Below, piece by piece: positions 53,814 to 63,035 of a stretch of 64,000 nucleotides of DNA (positions within the stretch are counted from its first letter, which is position 1; every line of letters begins with the position of its first letter). This DNA comes from Larsenimonas salina (GTDB lineage Bacteria > Pseudomonadota > Gammaproteobacteria > Pseudomonadales > Halomonadaceae), in contig NZ_JAMLJJ010000003.1 in NCBI RefSeq assembly GCF_023736155.1, forward strand, positions 1-64,000, read 5' to 3'. The notes beneath the pieces are model-generated. The model was given only the letters and a program-made list of their open reading frames with translations. It made no database searches and was not told where the DNA came from. A program made the translations under genes and the position numbers.

Positions 53814-53881
53814 TAGACGCGATACCGACCAGGCGCAGGGCCGTGGTATCGTGCCGCTTTACCCTATTGCAGGATGCCCCC

Positions 53882-54214
53882 ATGTCTGATTCCGCCCCCG
53901 CCACGCTCTACATCGTTTACTCCGGCCAGGCCGATGCCCGCTTCGACCAGGACTACTATCTGGAGCACCACCTGCCCAAGGTACGCGAGGCCTGGAAAGC
54001 CACCGGGCTCACGCGCGTCTCGGTCCTGTTTTCCGCCTCACTCGGTCAAAACGAAGCCGGAACGATTGCCATCGCCGAGGCCGTATTCAAGAACGAAGAC
54101 GCCCTTCAGGCCTGCCTCGACGCCCCGGGCACCGGCGCACTGATGGGCGATGTGGCGAACTTCACCGACATCGAACCTGGCCTTTACCGCACGGTGCCGC
54201 TGTTTACCGACTAA
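53882..54214 (+). CDS. EthD-like dimeric alpha-beta barrel protein
   Basis: From the ATG at 53882 the 110-residue product has the ferredoxin-like pattern of EthD/ABM proteins: LYIVYSGQADARFDQDYYLE near residue 10, the HHLPKVREAW motif with the typical His pair near 29, and a DIEPGLYRTVPL end. Such proteins are small cytosolic enzymes or accessory proteins. No partner gene hints at a substrate. Confidence 0.8.
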   Translation: MSDSAPATLYIVYSGQADARFDQDYYLEHHLPKVREAWKATGLTRVSVLFSASLGQNEAGTIAIAEAVFKNEDALQACLDAPGTGALMGDVANFTDIEPGLYRTVPLFTD

Positions 54215-54267
54215 CGGGCAGCGTACCGACAGGCGCACGATTGACCGACTAATGCACAACACCGTCA

Positions 54268-54894
54268 TCACGCAGGCTCGAGCGGCTTGATCCAGAACGA
54301 CAGCCGCTTGGTGCTCAGCGCCTCATCACCGATATCGCGCCAGCGGAAATGCGCCGCAAGCTCAGGATGATGCTCATACCCCCGGCGACGCCAGAACCCA
54401 TCCAGCGGCTGATAGGCCTCAGGCCGCTCGGGATGATCGGCCGGGCGCTCGACCGCACAGAAGGTGGTGTGGGTCACGCCTGGGAGGCCTCGCGCGTAGG
54501 CTTCGCGCCGCTCGAAAAACGCATGGCCGAGGCCGCGACCACGGTACTCGGGCAACAGAATCGACTCGCCGAAGTAGGCAAGGCTCGAGAGCGTCCAGCC
54601 CGCCTCACGAAACGGCACCTGAAACTCGGCCTCGGCCTCGGTCATTGGCATGACCGTACTCATGCCGACCGCACGGTCGCCTTCACGCACCAGAAAAATC
54701 GCCGCACTGGGGCTTTCGACGTAGTGCGTCAAATACTCGAACTCTTCCGCCTTCGGCGCGTGATAGAGGTAGGGAAAGGTCGAAAACACGCCGAGGCGCA
54801 GCTCGGCCAACGCATCAAGCCAGGGGCGAATGGCGCTCCCGGTCAGCGTCTGGATTTGAAGGGGCTCGCCCTGATAGGTCATCTCATCGCTCAT
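54268..54894 (-). CDS. GNAT-family N-acetyltransferase
   Basis: From the ATG at 54894 the 208-residue product has a GNAT fold: AIFLVREGDRAVGMSTVMPM near residue 67 (beta strands 2-3), then YFGESILLPEYRGRGLGHAF near 107, which holds the acetyl-CoA-binding RGRGLG loop. A C-terminal FWRRRGYEHH follows near 165. An ATG four codons downstream is an alternative start. The acceptor is unknown. Confidence 0.85.
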   Translation of the reverse strand: MSDEMTYQGEPLQIQTLTGSAIRPWLDALAELRLGVFSTFPYLYHAPKAEEFEYLTHYVESPSAAIFLVREGDRAVGMSTVMPMTEAEAEFQVPFREAGWTLSSLAYFGESILLPEYRGRGLGHAFFERREAYARGLPGVTHTTFCAVERPADHPERPEAYQPLDGFWRRRGYEHHPELAAHFRWRDIGDEALSTKRLSFWIKPLEPA

Positions 54895-55073
54895 TGACGG
54901 CTCGGTGAACCGATAAGCGTACTCGATCTCGCGCGCGCATCGATAGGCCGCGCCGACGCACGTCGAACCGTTCACGTCATCGAACGCCTGACAGGGCCTT
55001 GACGCCGGTTATCGCTGGCTCGAACCGCGCGCGAGTGTCTACGCTTGGTCGACGAAATCACCTCGGAGTCGTC

Positions 55074-55967
55074 ATGCAGCTTTCCCCACTTCGCCACCAC
55101 GGCCGGTTCGACTACCGCCCGATCACCCAACACGACGCCAAGACCTGGCCGAACGGCGCCAGGCTTGCGGTGTATATTGGCCTCAATCTGGAACACTACG
55201 CGTTTGGCGAGGGCCGAGGCGTCGGTATCGCCCCGCCCGCTCCTGACGGTGAGCCGGACGTTTTGAACTACAGCTGGCGTGAATACGGCAATCGGGTCGG
55301 GGCCTGGCGCTGTCTTGAGCTGTTCGATCAGCTCAATCTGCCGGCTGGCGTGATCGCCAACACCTCGATTCTCGATCACTGCCCGGCGCTTCTGGATGCG
55401 TTTCACGCCCGAGGCGATGAAGTGATCGCCCACGGCCACACCAACGCCGAGCGTCAGGGACAAATGACGCCCGATGACGAGCAGGCGCTGATTCATGCCT
55501 GCCGCGCGCGGTTGAGCGAGCGCTACGGCGCGCCGCCCACCGGCTGGCTGTCGCCGTGGATCTCGGAAAGCGAACGCACGCCCGGGTTTTTGAAAGAAGC
55601 AGGCTTTGACTACACCCTGAACTGGGCCTTTGACGACCGCCCCTGCCCGATGACCACCGAGGCCGGGCCGCTGCTGTCGGTGCCCTACCCACAGGAAATC
55701 AACGACATCCCGACCATTTCGGCTCATCGCGTCAGCATGAACGAGTTCGCGACCATGATCCGGGATCAGTTTCACGAGCTGAAGGCGCAGTCCGCCGAGC
55801 AGCCGCTGGTGATGGGCATCGCCCTGCATCCGTTCATCGTCGGGCAGCCGTTTCGCCTGCGTGTGCTGCGCGAGGTGCTCCGCGAGCTGGCGGAGCATTC
55901 CCTCGAGGACGGCGTATGGTGGACCACCCCGGGCGAGATCGCCCGGGCGTGGTCGGAGACGTCCTAA
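55074..55967 (+). CDS. Polysaccharide deacetylase family protein (PuuE/allantoinase-like)
   Basis: This 297-residue NodB-fold hydrolase starts at the ATG at 55074 after CGGAG. It resembles the PuuE-type group rather than chitin deacetylases: FDYRPITQHDAKTWPNGARL near residue 12, FDQLNLPAGVIANTSILDH near 85, GDEVIAHGHTNAERQG near 115 with the His pair, SPWISESERTPGFLKEAGF near 160 and IALHPFIVGQPFRL near 250. There is no signal peptide. It could cleave a cyclic or linear amide, but no purine-catabolic neighbours support a particular substrate. Confidence 0.85.
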   Translation: MQLSPLRHHGRFDYRPITQHDAKTWPNGARLAVYIGLNLEHYAFGEGRGVGIAPPAPDGEPDVLNYSWREYGNRVGAWRCLELFDQLNLPAGVIANTSILDHCPALLDAFHARGDEVIAHGHTNAERQGQMTPDDEQALIHACRARLSERYGAPPTGWLSPWISESERTPGFLKEAGFDYTLNWAFDDRPCPMTTEAGPLLSVPYPQEINDIPTISAHRVSMNEFATMIRDQFHELKAQSAEQPLVMGIALHPFIVGQPFRLRVLREVLRELAEHSLEDGVWWTTPGEIARAWSETS

Positions 55968-55982
55968 ACGCTATTCGCTGCG

Positions 55983-57692
55983 CTACGGCGCCGGGGCAGC
56001 GCTGGTCTCATGAAGCTTCTGGTTGAACGCCCGCACCGCCCTGGCCCGCTCGCTGGTGGTGCGGGCGTCGGCGTTCGGGCCGTAGTTTGCGAGGAAATCG
56101 AGCAGCACGCCGTTGGTCCAGCCAAAGCCATCGACCACCTCGTACTCGCCGCCCCCACCGACGCCGGCGGATTCGACGTCGTATTTCTCGACCAGCTTGC
56201 CGGTCTCGCGGTAGACGCGCTCATTGGTGTCGATCCAGCGGGTGGCAATGGTGCGAGCAAGCTCGATGTGGCCGTAGCGCTCGAGTCCGCGTACCGCGAG
56301 CCACTGAAGCGGCGCCCAGCCGTTCGGCGCGTCCCACTGCTCGCCGGTGTTGCGCGGCGTGGTTACAAGCCCGCCCGGGCGCAGCAGTTCACTGCGCACG
56401 GTGGCCGCGGTGGCGTCAGCCTGCGCAGGCGTTGCAATGCCGAAGGCGAGTGGGAAGACCATCGCCGCCGTGACGCGGTGCGTAAGCTCCTCCGTGCGCC
56501 AGTTGTAGTCGGTGTAGAAGCCGCGTGAATCCCAGAACACGTGGTTGATCGCCTGGCGGCGGCGCTCGGCGCGCTCGGCAAACATACGCGCCTGTTCGGC
56601 ATCCCCCTTCACTGCCCACGCCTGCGCGAGCGTCTTTTCAAGATTAAACATCAGCGCGTTCAGATCCACCGGCGCCAGCGCCCGGGTGTTGATGCTTGTT
56701 TGATGCGTGCCCTCGGCCATCCAGCGGGAGCTGAAGTCCCAGCCGCTTTCGGCGGCGGCGCGCAGGTTGCCGTAGATCTCGTTGGCCGGCCGCGTACTTT
56801 TTGCCGCTACCGCCCGGTCGCCGGCGTAGGACTCGGCGCGTGGTCGGTTCTCGCCGCCTGAGTAGCGGTTAAGGACCGTGCCGTCCGCAAGCTTGACCAC
56901 GTGCGCGCCCGCGCTGCCCGGGGCAAGCTCTTCAGCGCCGCGCATCCACCAGCGGTATTCCGCCATGAGCTCGGGCAGGTAGCGGCGATAGACCTGATTG
57001 CCGTCTTTTTGCGCCAAAAGCGACACCATCGAGGCAAAAAACGGCGGCTGGCTGCGGGTCAGAAAGTAGGTGCGGGTGCCGTTGGGGATAAAGCCGTAAC
57101 GGTCGATCAGCCAGGCAAAGTTCTCGACCATGTCCCGCACCAGGTCGAAGCGCTCGCTGCGCGCCAGCCCGACCATGGTGAAGTAGCTGTCCCAGTAGAA
57201 CATCTCGTTGAAGCGCCCACCCGGCACCACGTAGGGGTGCGGAAGCCCCACCAGGCTACTGTAGGGGTTGGCTGACACCTCTCTTGAGCGGCGAGTCAGC
57301 ACCGGCCATAGATTCTTGATGTGCTGGGCGACCGGCGTATTGGCCGGCTCCTCGAGGTGGCTTTCATTGGCGGGCGGCTCATCGAAATTGGCCTTGACGA
57401 AGGCCAAAAGCGCCGGCCTGGACAACGGCCCCGTCACGGTTTTTGCCTCGAACTCGGAAACGATGGCCTCCGGGTCACGCTTTGGAATCAGATCCACCAC
57501 CGTCTTGCCATCGGGGTAGAGTTCGGCCTCGGCGACGGCTGTCATGACCGGGCCCCACCACTGCTCGGGCGAGTGCGCCGCGCTCTTGGGCGTCGGCTCG
57601 GCTGAAAACGCGGCGCAGCCCGACAGCACGACAGCGCACAAAAGCACCGAAACCCACTGGGCCGGCGCGCGTAAACCACGATGATTGAGCAT
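55983..57692 (-). CDS. treA: Periplasmic trehalase (GH37), probable lipoprotein
   Basis: This 569-residue hydrolase splits trehalose into two glucose. The start at 57692 follows GGGGAAG and gives a lipoprotein signal with VVLSGCAAF. Both trehalase signatures are present: PGGRFNEMFYWDSYF near residue 155 and QWDAPNGWAPLQWL near 460. GGEYEVVDGFGWTNGVLLDF near 520 supplies the catalytic-base region. It is convergent with the deacetylase gene (15 bp apart) and lies downstream of the membrane sugar dehydrogenase genes on the same strand. That fits periplasmic use of trehalose, for example after osmotic downshift. Confidence 0.95.
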   Translation of the reverse strand: MLNHRGLRAPAQWVSVLLCAVVLSGCAAFSAEPTPKSAAHSPEQWWGPVMTAVAEAELYPDGKTVVDLIPKRDPEAIVSEFEAKTVTGPLSRPALLAFVKANFDEPPANESHLEEPANTPVAQHIKNLWPVLTRRSREVSANPYSSLVGLPHPYVVPGGRFNEMFYWDSYFTMVGLARSERFDLVRDMVENFAWLIDRYGFIPNGTRTYFLTRSQPPFFASMVSLLAQKDGNQVYRRYLPELMAEYRWWMRGAEELAPGSAGAHVVKLADGTVLNRYSGGENRPRAESYAGDRAVAAKSTRPANEIYGNLRAAAESGWDFSSRWMAEGTHQTSINTRALAPVDLNALMFNLEKTLAQAWAVKGDAEQARMFAERAERRRQAINHVFWDSRGFYTDYNWRTEELTHRVTAAMVFPLAFGIATPAQADATAATVRSELLRPGGLVTTPRNTGEQWDAPNGWAPLQWLAVRGLERYGHIELARTIATRWIDTNERVYRETGKLVEKYDVESAGVGGGGEYEVVDGFGWTNGVLLDFLANYGPNADARTTSERARAVRAFNQKLHETSAAPAP

Positions 57693-57854
57693 GAAGCTTC
57701 CCCGAAGATGACCGTTATTGTGTGATGCGCTCACTGCGTTGCCACGCACGTATATCAGCGACACCTTACAAGATGGTCTACCTCGGGCAATACCTCCTCT
57801 GCGCCTTTCGTCGTGGCCCGACCACGCCAACCTATTTACCAAGCCCTAGGCTAC

Positions 57855-59630
57855 TCAGCCCTGGGCCGACATCAGCGGCCCAGGGTTTTCCAGGTAGCGC
57901 TCACGAATGTGCTTGGCCGACCAGTACGTCAGCGCCGCGACCGTGCCGGTCGGGTTGTGCTGCATGTTCTGGGGAAAGGCGCTGGCCCCGAGCACAAACA
58001 GGTTGTGCGCGTCCCAGTGCTGGAGGTAGCGGTTGACCACCGACGTATTCGGGTCGGTGCCCATGATCGCGCCCCCGGTCAGGTGGGTCGACTGGTAGTG
58101 CGACGGGTCGAAGTGATCGCCCACCCGCTTGATACTTTCGGTGTGGTAGTCCGGCTTGAGCTCTCCCACGATGTCGCGCATGCGATCGCCCATGAACTGG
58201 GTCATTTTCAGGTCGTTCTCTTTCCAGTCGTAGGTCATGCGCAGCAGAGGGTCGCCGTTCGGATCGCGGTAGGTCGGATCGAGATCCAGATAGACATCAC
58301 GGTAGGCCATATTGCTGCCGGTGGAGCCGAGCATCATGTGGTGGCCGTAATGGGCCTTCGCATTGGCCTTCCATTCGCTGCCCCAGGACGGTGAGCCCGG
58401 CGGCACCTTGACCCCGCCGATCGCGCCGCTCGGTCCTTGCGTGGTGTAGATGTAGGCGCCGCCTATGAAGCCGTGGCGGGCGGTATCGAACGTGTCCGGG
58501 CTGAAATCGTCGATGACCTGCCCGCTGCCGCCGGCATTGATGAACGGATTGAACCGGTGGCGCTTGAAGTACATGTCCACCGACCCGGTCAACTGGTAGG
58601 TGAAGTTACGCCCGACGACGCCGGTGTTGCTGACCGGGTCGTATGGCTTCCCGACCTCGGACAACAGCAACAGCCGTACGCTGTTGATCGGGAACGCCGC
58701 CAGAATCACCAGTCGCGCCGGCTGGAAGATTTCATTGCCGTCGCCATCCGTGTAAAGCACGCCCTTGACGGTCTGGCCGTCGTCGCTTTTGACGATGCGC
58801 GTCACTTCGCACTGGGTGCGGTAACTGAAGTTATCGCGTCGTTTGAGGGCGTCGAGCACGCAGGTCTGAGGCGAGGCCTTGGAGTAATTGAGGCAGCCGT
58901 AGTTGCTGCAATAGCCACAGAAATTACACGGCCCGAGCTGCATGCCATATGGGTTGGTCCAGGCCTCGGAGACATTGGCCGACGGATAAGGGTACGGATG
59001 CCACCCGAGCTTTCTGGTCGCGTCGGTAAAGAGGGTGTCAGTCAGCGTTCGCGGCAGCGGCGGCAGCGGAAACGGGTTCTGCCTCGGCCCCTCGAACGGA
59101 TTGCCACCCTCGATCAGGGCGCCTTGAACGTTGCCTGCCTGCCCGGACAGCCCCGCCACTTTCTCGAAGAAATCGTAATGCGGCTCGAGCTCTTCGTAGG
59201 TAACGCCGTAGTCCTGAATGTTCATGTTGTCCGGCAGGAAGCCGGGCTCAAAGGTCTCGTCGGCAAACCGCTTCATCGAAAGCTCGGTCGGCGTGGCGCG
59301 ATACAATACGCCGGTCCAGTGCGCACCGGCACCGCCCACTCCGTTGCCCGGGTGGAACGTGGTCCAGTGCCGCTGGGGGGCTGCCATCTCGTTTTGATTG
59401 CGCCGAATGGTGACCGTGGCCTGCCTGGGCCGCTGCATCATGCTCAGCCGCACGCCGTATTTAAGCTCATCGGCAGGCTTTGGATACAGGAAGTCTTCCT
59501 TAGTGCGGTCCTCACCGCGCTCGAGCGCGAGGACATCGAGGCCGGCATCGGTCAGCTCCATGCCCATGATGGACCCCGTCCAGCCCAATCCGATGATAAC
59601 GGCATCGACACCGGGTTTCGTCGTCGTCAT
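57855..59630 (-). CDS. FAD-dependent sugar/gluconate dehydrogenase, GMC large subunit
   Basis: This 591-residue flavoprotein of the GMC family is the catalytic subunit of a membrane-bound three-subunit dehydrogenase (gluconate 2-, sorbitol- or fructose-dehydrogenase type). The FAD-binding Rossmann segment is DAVIIGLGWTGSIMGMEL near residue 8. NGVGGAGAHWTGVLYR lies near 95, a Cys-rich CNFCGYCSNYGCLNYSK near 240 suggests an iron-sulfur-type centre as in related enzymes, and STHLTGGAIMGTDPNTSVVN near 520 holds the catalytic His. The gene is 3 bp after the cytochrome gene. The substrate is not determined. Confidence 0.92.
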   Translation of the reverse strand: MTTTKPGVDAVIIGLGWTGSIMGMELTDAGLDVLALERGEDRTKEDFLYPKPADELKYGVRLSMMQRPRQATVTIRRNQNEMAAPQRHWTTFHPGNGVGGAGAHWTGVLYRATPTELSMKRFADETFEPGFLPDNMNIQDYGVTYEELEPHYDFFEKVAGLSGQAGNVQGALIEGGNPFEGPRQNPFPLPPLPRTLTDTLFTDATRKLGWHPYPYPSANVSEAWTNPYGMQLGPCNFCGYCSNYGCLNYSKASPQTCVLDALKRRDNFSYRTQCEVTRIVKSDDGQTVKGVLYTDGDGNEIFQPARLVILAAFPINSVRLLLLSEVGKPYDPVSNTGVVGRNFTYQLTGSVDMYFKRHRFNPFINAGGSGQVIDDFSPDTFDTARHGFIGGAYIYTTQGPSGAIGGVKVPPGSPSWGSEWKANAKAHYGHHMMLGSTGSNMAYRDVYLDLDPTYRDPNGDPLLRMTYDWKENDLKMTQFMGDRMRDIVGELKPDYHTESIKRVGDHFDPSHYQSTHLTGGAIMGTDPNTSVVNRYLQHWDAHNLFVLGASAFPQNMQHNPTGTVAALTYWSAKHIRERYLENPGPLMSAQG

Positions 59631-59633
59631 GTG

Positions 59634-61040
59634 TCAGTCCTTGCTCGGTGACGGTGTCTGATTGTCTGTTGCGTGCTCGGCGGAAGTCTTCGCCCCGTAA
59701 CGCGTCGGCGCGCCGCTGTAGCCTGGTTGCTCATTAAGCGTTTCGCGCACGTCCTTGACCTGTTCGGCGCTCACGGCACCGCCGGTATTGCCCCACCCGG
59801 CGCGAACGAAGGTGGCGAGCGCCGCCACCTCCTGATTCGACAACCGCCAGGCAAACCCCGGCATCATGAGTCGCTCGGGGTTTTTCGGCGTGGACGGCAA
59901 CTGAGCCCCGGCCAAAATGGTGTGAATCAGGCCAGTCGGATTCTCGGCGTTGACCAGTGAATTACCGACCAGCGAGGGGAAAACACGCGGTGCGCCAGTG
60001 CCGGAAGCGAAATGGCAGGCATTGCAGTTGTCCAGATACAGCCGCGCGCCCGCATCCAGACCGGTTGCCCTGGTCAGGGTCTGCTCGGTGCTTGATTCCT
60101 TGGCAACGCCGGTTGCGTCGGAGTCGTTGCCGCGGGTGCTTCCTTCGGCCGGAAGCGTTTTCAAATACGCCGCGATCGCGGTCAGATCCTGCTCGCTCAG
60201 ATGCGAGGTGCTGTTGGCGATGACCGAGGTCATCTCCCCACCTACCGCGCTGTGGGCATTTCGCCCTGTGGCCAGATACTCGGCGATGTCGTCGCGGCTC
60301 CAGCCGGCGAGCCCCGATACCTTCGCCCCTTCCTCGTCCGCGGGTTGGCCACGAAGGCTCGGCGCCCACCAGCCGTTAAGATTCGCCCCGGACAGGTACT
60401 CTGAGCCATCCTCTTCGTTGAGTGCCTTTTCCTGCTGGAAGAGCCCGCGCGGAGTATGGCAGCTGCCGCAGTGCCCGAGCCCCTGCACTAGGTAGCGACC
60501 GCGATTTACCTCGGCGTCGGACGATGGCGTCGGTGTGAACGTCGACTGATCGACAAACAGCCAGTTCCAGGCTGTAATGCCCCAGCGTTGATCGAACGGG
60601 AAGCTCAGATCGGTCTGTTCCGGCTGGTGCTCGACCGGCTCGACGCCGTGCATGAAATACACGTACAGAGCATGCACATCCTCATCGGTCAGACGGGCGT
60701 AGGACGGGTACGGCATGGCCGGGTACAGGTTGGCACCATCGGCGCGCTTGCCTTGTCTGAGCGCGGCGGCGAATTCCTGTTCGGTGTAGCCGCCGATGCC
60801 GGCGTGCGTGTCCGGCGTGATGTTGGTGGAGTAGATCGTGCCGAACGGACTTTCGATCGCAAGCCCACCGGCAAACGGCTTGCCGTCCGGTGCGGTGTGG
60901 CAGGCGACGCAATCGCCGGCGCGCGCAAGGTACGCCCCCCGCGCCAGGGTGTCCGGGTCGGACGATGCCCCCGCCGAGGCGCTCGCCTGAACCGCAAAAA
61001 GCGACAGCGTCGCCATCAGTACTACAGTGCGTTTTTTCAT
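59634..61040 (-). CDS. Triheme cytochrome c subunit of the FAD dehydrogenase
   Basis: This 468-residue secreted cytochrome has a signal peptide ending near ASASA and three haem motifs: CVACH near residue 44, CGSCH near 195 and CNACH near 340. Each of the three c-type domains has a later Met ligand region, such as LYPAMPYPSYARL. It passes electrons from the flavin subunit to ubiquinone or the oxidase. It lies between the gamma and large subunit genes. The longest insert, after the second domain, is Ser/Thr/Asp-rich. Confidence 0.93.
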   Translation of the reverse strand: MKKRTVVLMATLSLFAVQASASAGASSDPDTLARGAYLARAGDCVACHTAPDGKPFAGGLAIESPFGTIYSTNITPDTHAGIGGYTEQEFAAALRQGKRADGANLYPAMPYPSYARLTDEDVHALYVYFMHGVEPVEHQPEQTDLSFPFDQRWGITAWNWLFVDQSTFTPTPSSDAEVNRGRYLVQGLGHCGSCHTPRGLFQQEKALNEEDGSEYLSGANLNGWWAPSLRGQPADEEGAKVSGLAGWSRDDIAEYLATGRNAHSAVGGEMTSVIANSTSHLSEQDLTAIAAYLKTLPAEGSTRGNDSDATGVAKESSTEQTLTRATGLDAGARLYLDNCNACHFASGTGAPRVFPSLVGNSLVNAENPTGLIHTILAGAQLPSTPKNPERLMMPGFAWRLSNQEVAALATFVRAGWGNTGGAVSAEQVKDVRETLNEQPGYSGAPTRYGAKTSAEHATDNQTPSPSKD

Positions 61041-61149
61041 GAGTGCATTCTTTTAACGTGGCAGCGCCGCCCCGCGACGGCGGTCGATACGTGTGACCGT
61101 CGCGAACGACTGGGAACGTTCCCAAAAATTTAGAAACAACGGGCGACGT

Positions 61150-61878
61150 TCAACGGTTCTGAAGCCCCTTCAAGCTAACCGGGCCCAGCGGATATGGACG
61201 GTCGTATTGATCGACCCACTCGAGAAAGTTGGCCCGCGCGCCGGGAAAGCCCAACAGTTTCCACCCGGCCATGTGACGATTGCCCCCATAGATGGGGTCG
61301 GCAAAAAAGCCTTCCTTGGTATTTTGGAGCAAAAAGGCAAAGAAGCTTTGGCTGGGAAGGTCGGCGACGCCGAGCGCGTTGAAATCGATCTCGCCGGCCT
61401 CGAGCGCTTCGAGCACCGTGATTTGCTGCGCCTTGTCGAGTGCGGCGAAGGACGTGCCGTACTGACGCTGGCAGTACACGTGAGTGGCCTTGATGCCAAG
61501 GCGATAGACCGCGGCAGGTGTATGTGGCAGTTGATACCCGAACTCGGCGGGCAGGTCAGACAGAAACGGCCCGTCCATGTACCAGTCCGAGGCGTTACCG
61601 TAATCGCCGGCCAATTCCTGATCGATGAATACAGGCACATGAGCGGCGATGGCGCCGGGGCCATTGTCATCGGCGGGAATCAAGCGGTCCGTCGCGGCCA
61701 GAATGAAGGCCCATTCCTGCGGCTCGAAAAAGCGCGGGTAATACTCGGACAAGGGCGGTGTGTCGTCTTGCGCCCAGGCGGACAGGGGCACGCTGGCAAC
61801 GGCGCTGATGGCCGGAATCGTTAAAAACGATTGGCGCATGAAGGTGCGACGCTGCCAGTTATTGGGTTGATCGGTCAT
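61150..61878 (-). CDS. Gamma (Tat-signal) subunit of the FAD dehydrogenase
   Basis: This 242-residue protein of the gluconate 2-dehydrogenase subunit 3 family starts with a Tat-type signal (QRRTFMRQSFLTIPA). The mature domain has YPRFFEPQEWAFILAATDRL near residue 45, AAHVPVFIDQELAG near 80 and FFADPIYGGNRHMAGWKLLG near 185, all typical. In this enzyme class the small subunit carries the folded catalytic subunit across the membrane by Tat. It is first in the three-gene operon (gamma, cytochrome, GMC subunit), 109 bp before the cytochrome gene. Confidence 0.92.
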   Translation of the reverse strand: MTDQPNNWQRRTFMRQSFLTIPAISAVASVPLSAWAQDDTPPLSEYYPRFFEPQEWAFILAATDRLIPADDNGPGAIAAHVPVFIDQELAGDYGNASDWYMDGPFLSDLPAEFGYQLPHTPAAVYRLGIKATHVYCQRQYGTSFAALDKAQQITVLEALEAGEIDFNALGVADLPSQSFFAFLLQNTKEGFFADPIYGGNRHMAGWKLLGFPGARANFLEWVDQYDRPYPLGPVSLKGLQNR

Positions 61879-62023
61879 CGGTCATCTCTTAAGCAATTAA
61901 GGCGCTCGAGCGCTCTTTTTTCATGACGCGTCGCGCCAAACACGCCTTAGGATAACCGTCATCTACTTAAGTTAAAACCAAGAAAATGGCGCCCTCGTCG
62001 CCGACGGCACCAGACCGACAGAC

Positions 62024-62914
62024 TCACGCATCGAGCCGGGGCTCGACGAACTCCCAGTGAAAGCCACCCTCATCGCGATGAACCCGCCCGACACGACTGC
62101 CGGCGAAATGCGCGCTGAACCAGAGCAGCGCCTGCTCGGCAGCAAACGCCAGCGCCCAGCGACGCGCCGCTTCTGCCTGCTGCAAGTCGGCGCAGAACAT
62201 CGAATTCCACTCAGGGTGTGCGACCTGAATGTGGTGATGCATCAGATCACCGCTGAACAGCGCCCGCTCACCGTCGCTTTCAACCAGAACCGAGCAGTGA
62301 TCCGGGCTGTGGCCGGGCGTGGGCACCACCTCGAACCCGGCAATCGGCTCGAACCGAGTACTGCTGTCATACAGGCTGGCCTGGTCGTGATCGACAACCG
62401 GCTGGAGGCTGTCGGCGACCATCTGCGCGCGGCCTGCGTCGGCGCACCACGCCTCATACCCCTGACGCGAGAAGTGATAGCGGGCGTTGGGAAAGCTCGG
62501 CTGCCACTGCCCCTCGACCAGACGGGTATTCCAGCCAATGTGGTCAGGATGAACGTGGGTGATCAGTACGTGATCGACGTCCTCGGGCGCAACGCCTGCG
62601 GCGCTCAAACGGTCGAGATACGGCGTATCGAGGCCATCCATCGCGTCATTGCCCGGACGCGACTTATCGTTGCCGATGCCGGTGTCGAGGATCACGGTAT
62701 CGGTCGGCGTCTGAATCAGCCAGCTCTGCACACTGAGCGTCACGATCGTGTTATCGCCTTCGACAGACAAACCGACCACCGGCTCGAGGGGAACCTGTGG
62801 TGGCCAATGGCCCTTGAACAGCGCACTGGCAGGCACCTGCATTTCCGTCTCGGCAAGCCGTGTGATTCGGGCCTTGCCTACCATGAAGACATCGTTGGAA
62901 AACGCCGCAGTCAT
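62024..62914 (-). CDS. MBL-fold metallo-hydrolase
   Basis: From the ATG at 62914 the 296-residue product has the metallo-beta-lactamase zinc site: ITHVHPDHIGW near residue 118, PTPGHSPDHCSV near 197 and LFSGDLMHHHIQVAHPEW near 218. The pattern resembles the AHL-lactonase/quorum-quenching and related cytosolic lactonase groups, but the substrate cannot be inferred. It is a single gene. The 145-bp gap to the dehydrogenase operon holds only a small GCGC-TCGA-GCGC palindrome. Confidence 0.85.
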   Translation of the reverse strand: MTAAFSNDVFMVGKARITRLAETEMQVPASALFKGHWPPQVPLEPVVGLSVEGDNTIVTLSVQSWLIQTPTDTVILDTGIGNDKSRPGNDAMDGLDTPYLDRLSAAGVAPEDVDHVLITHVHPDHIGWNTRLVEGQWQPSFPNARYHFSRQGYEAWCADAGRAQMVADSLQPVVDHDQASLYDSSTRFEPIAGFEVVPTPGHSPDHCSVLVESDGERALFSGDLMHHHIQVAHPEWNSMFCADLQQAEAARRWALAFAAEQALLWFSAHFAGSRVGRVHRDEGGFHWEFVEPRLDA

Positions 62915-63035
62915 TTGATGAATACTCCCTGAGTCGAGGTAACACTCGCGCCTTTTCACTATCGATACGCGTGCCAAGTAGTTTACCGCGACACCTTTAC
63001 CGAACGCCTCCTCGAATACGCCGGCTCGAACAGCA

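Noticed and set aside
58437-59651. 404-residue plus-strand open frame
   Set aside because: It lies antisense to the GMC dehydrogenase subunit and has no recognisable motif.
61890-61920. GCGC-TCGA-GCGC palindrome followed by T residues
   Set aside because: The stem is only 4 bp and it would end plus-strand transcripts, of which none run through here.
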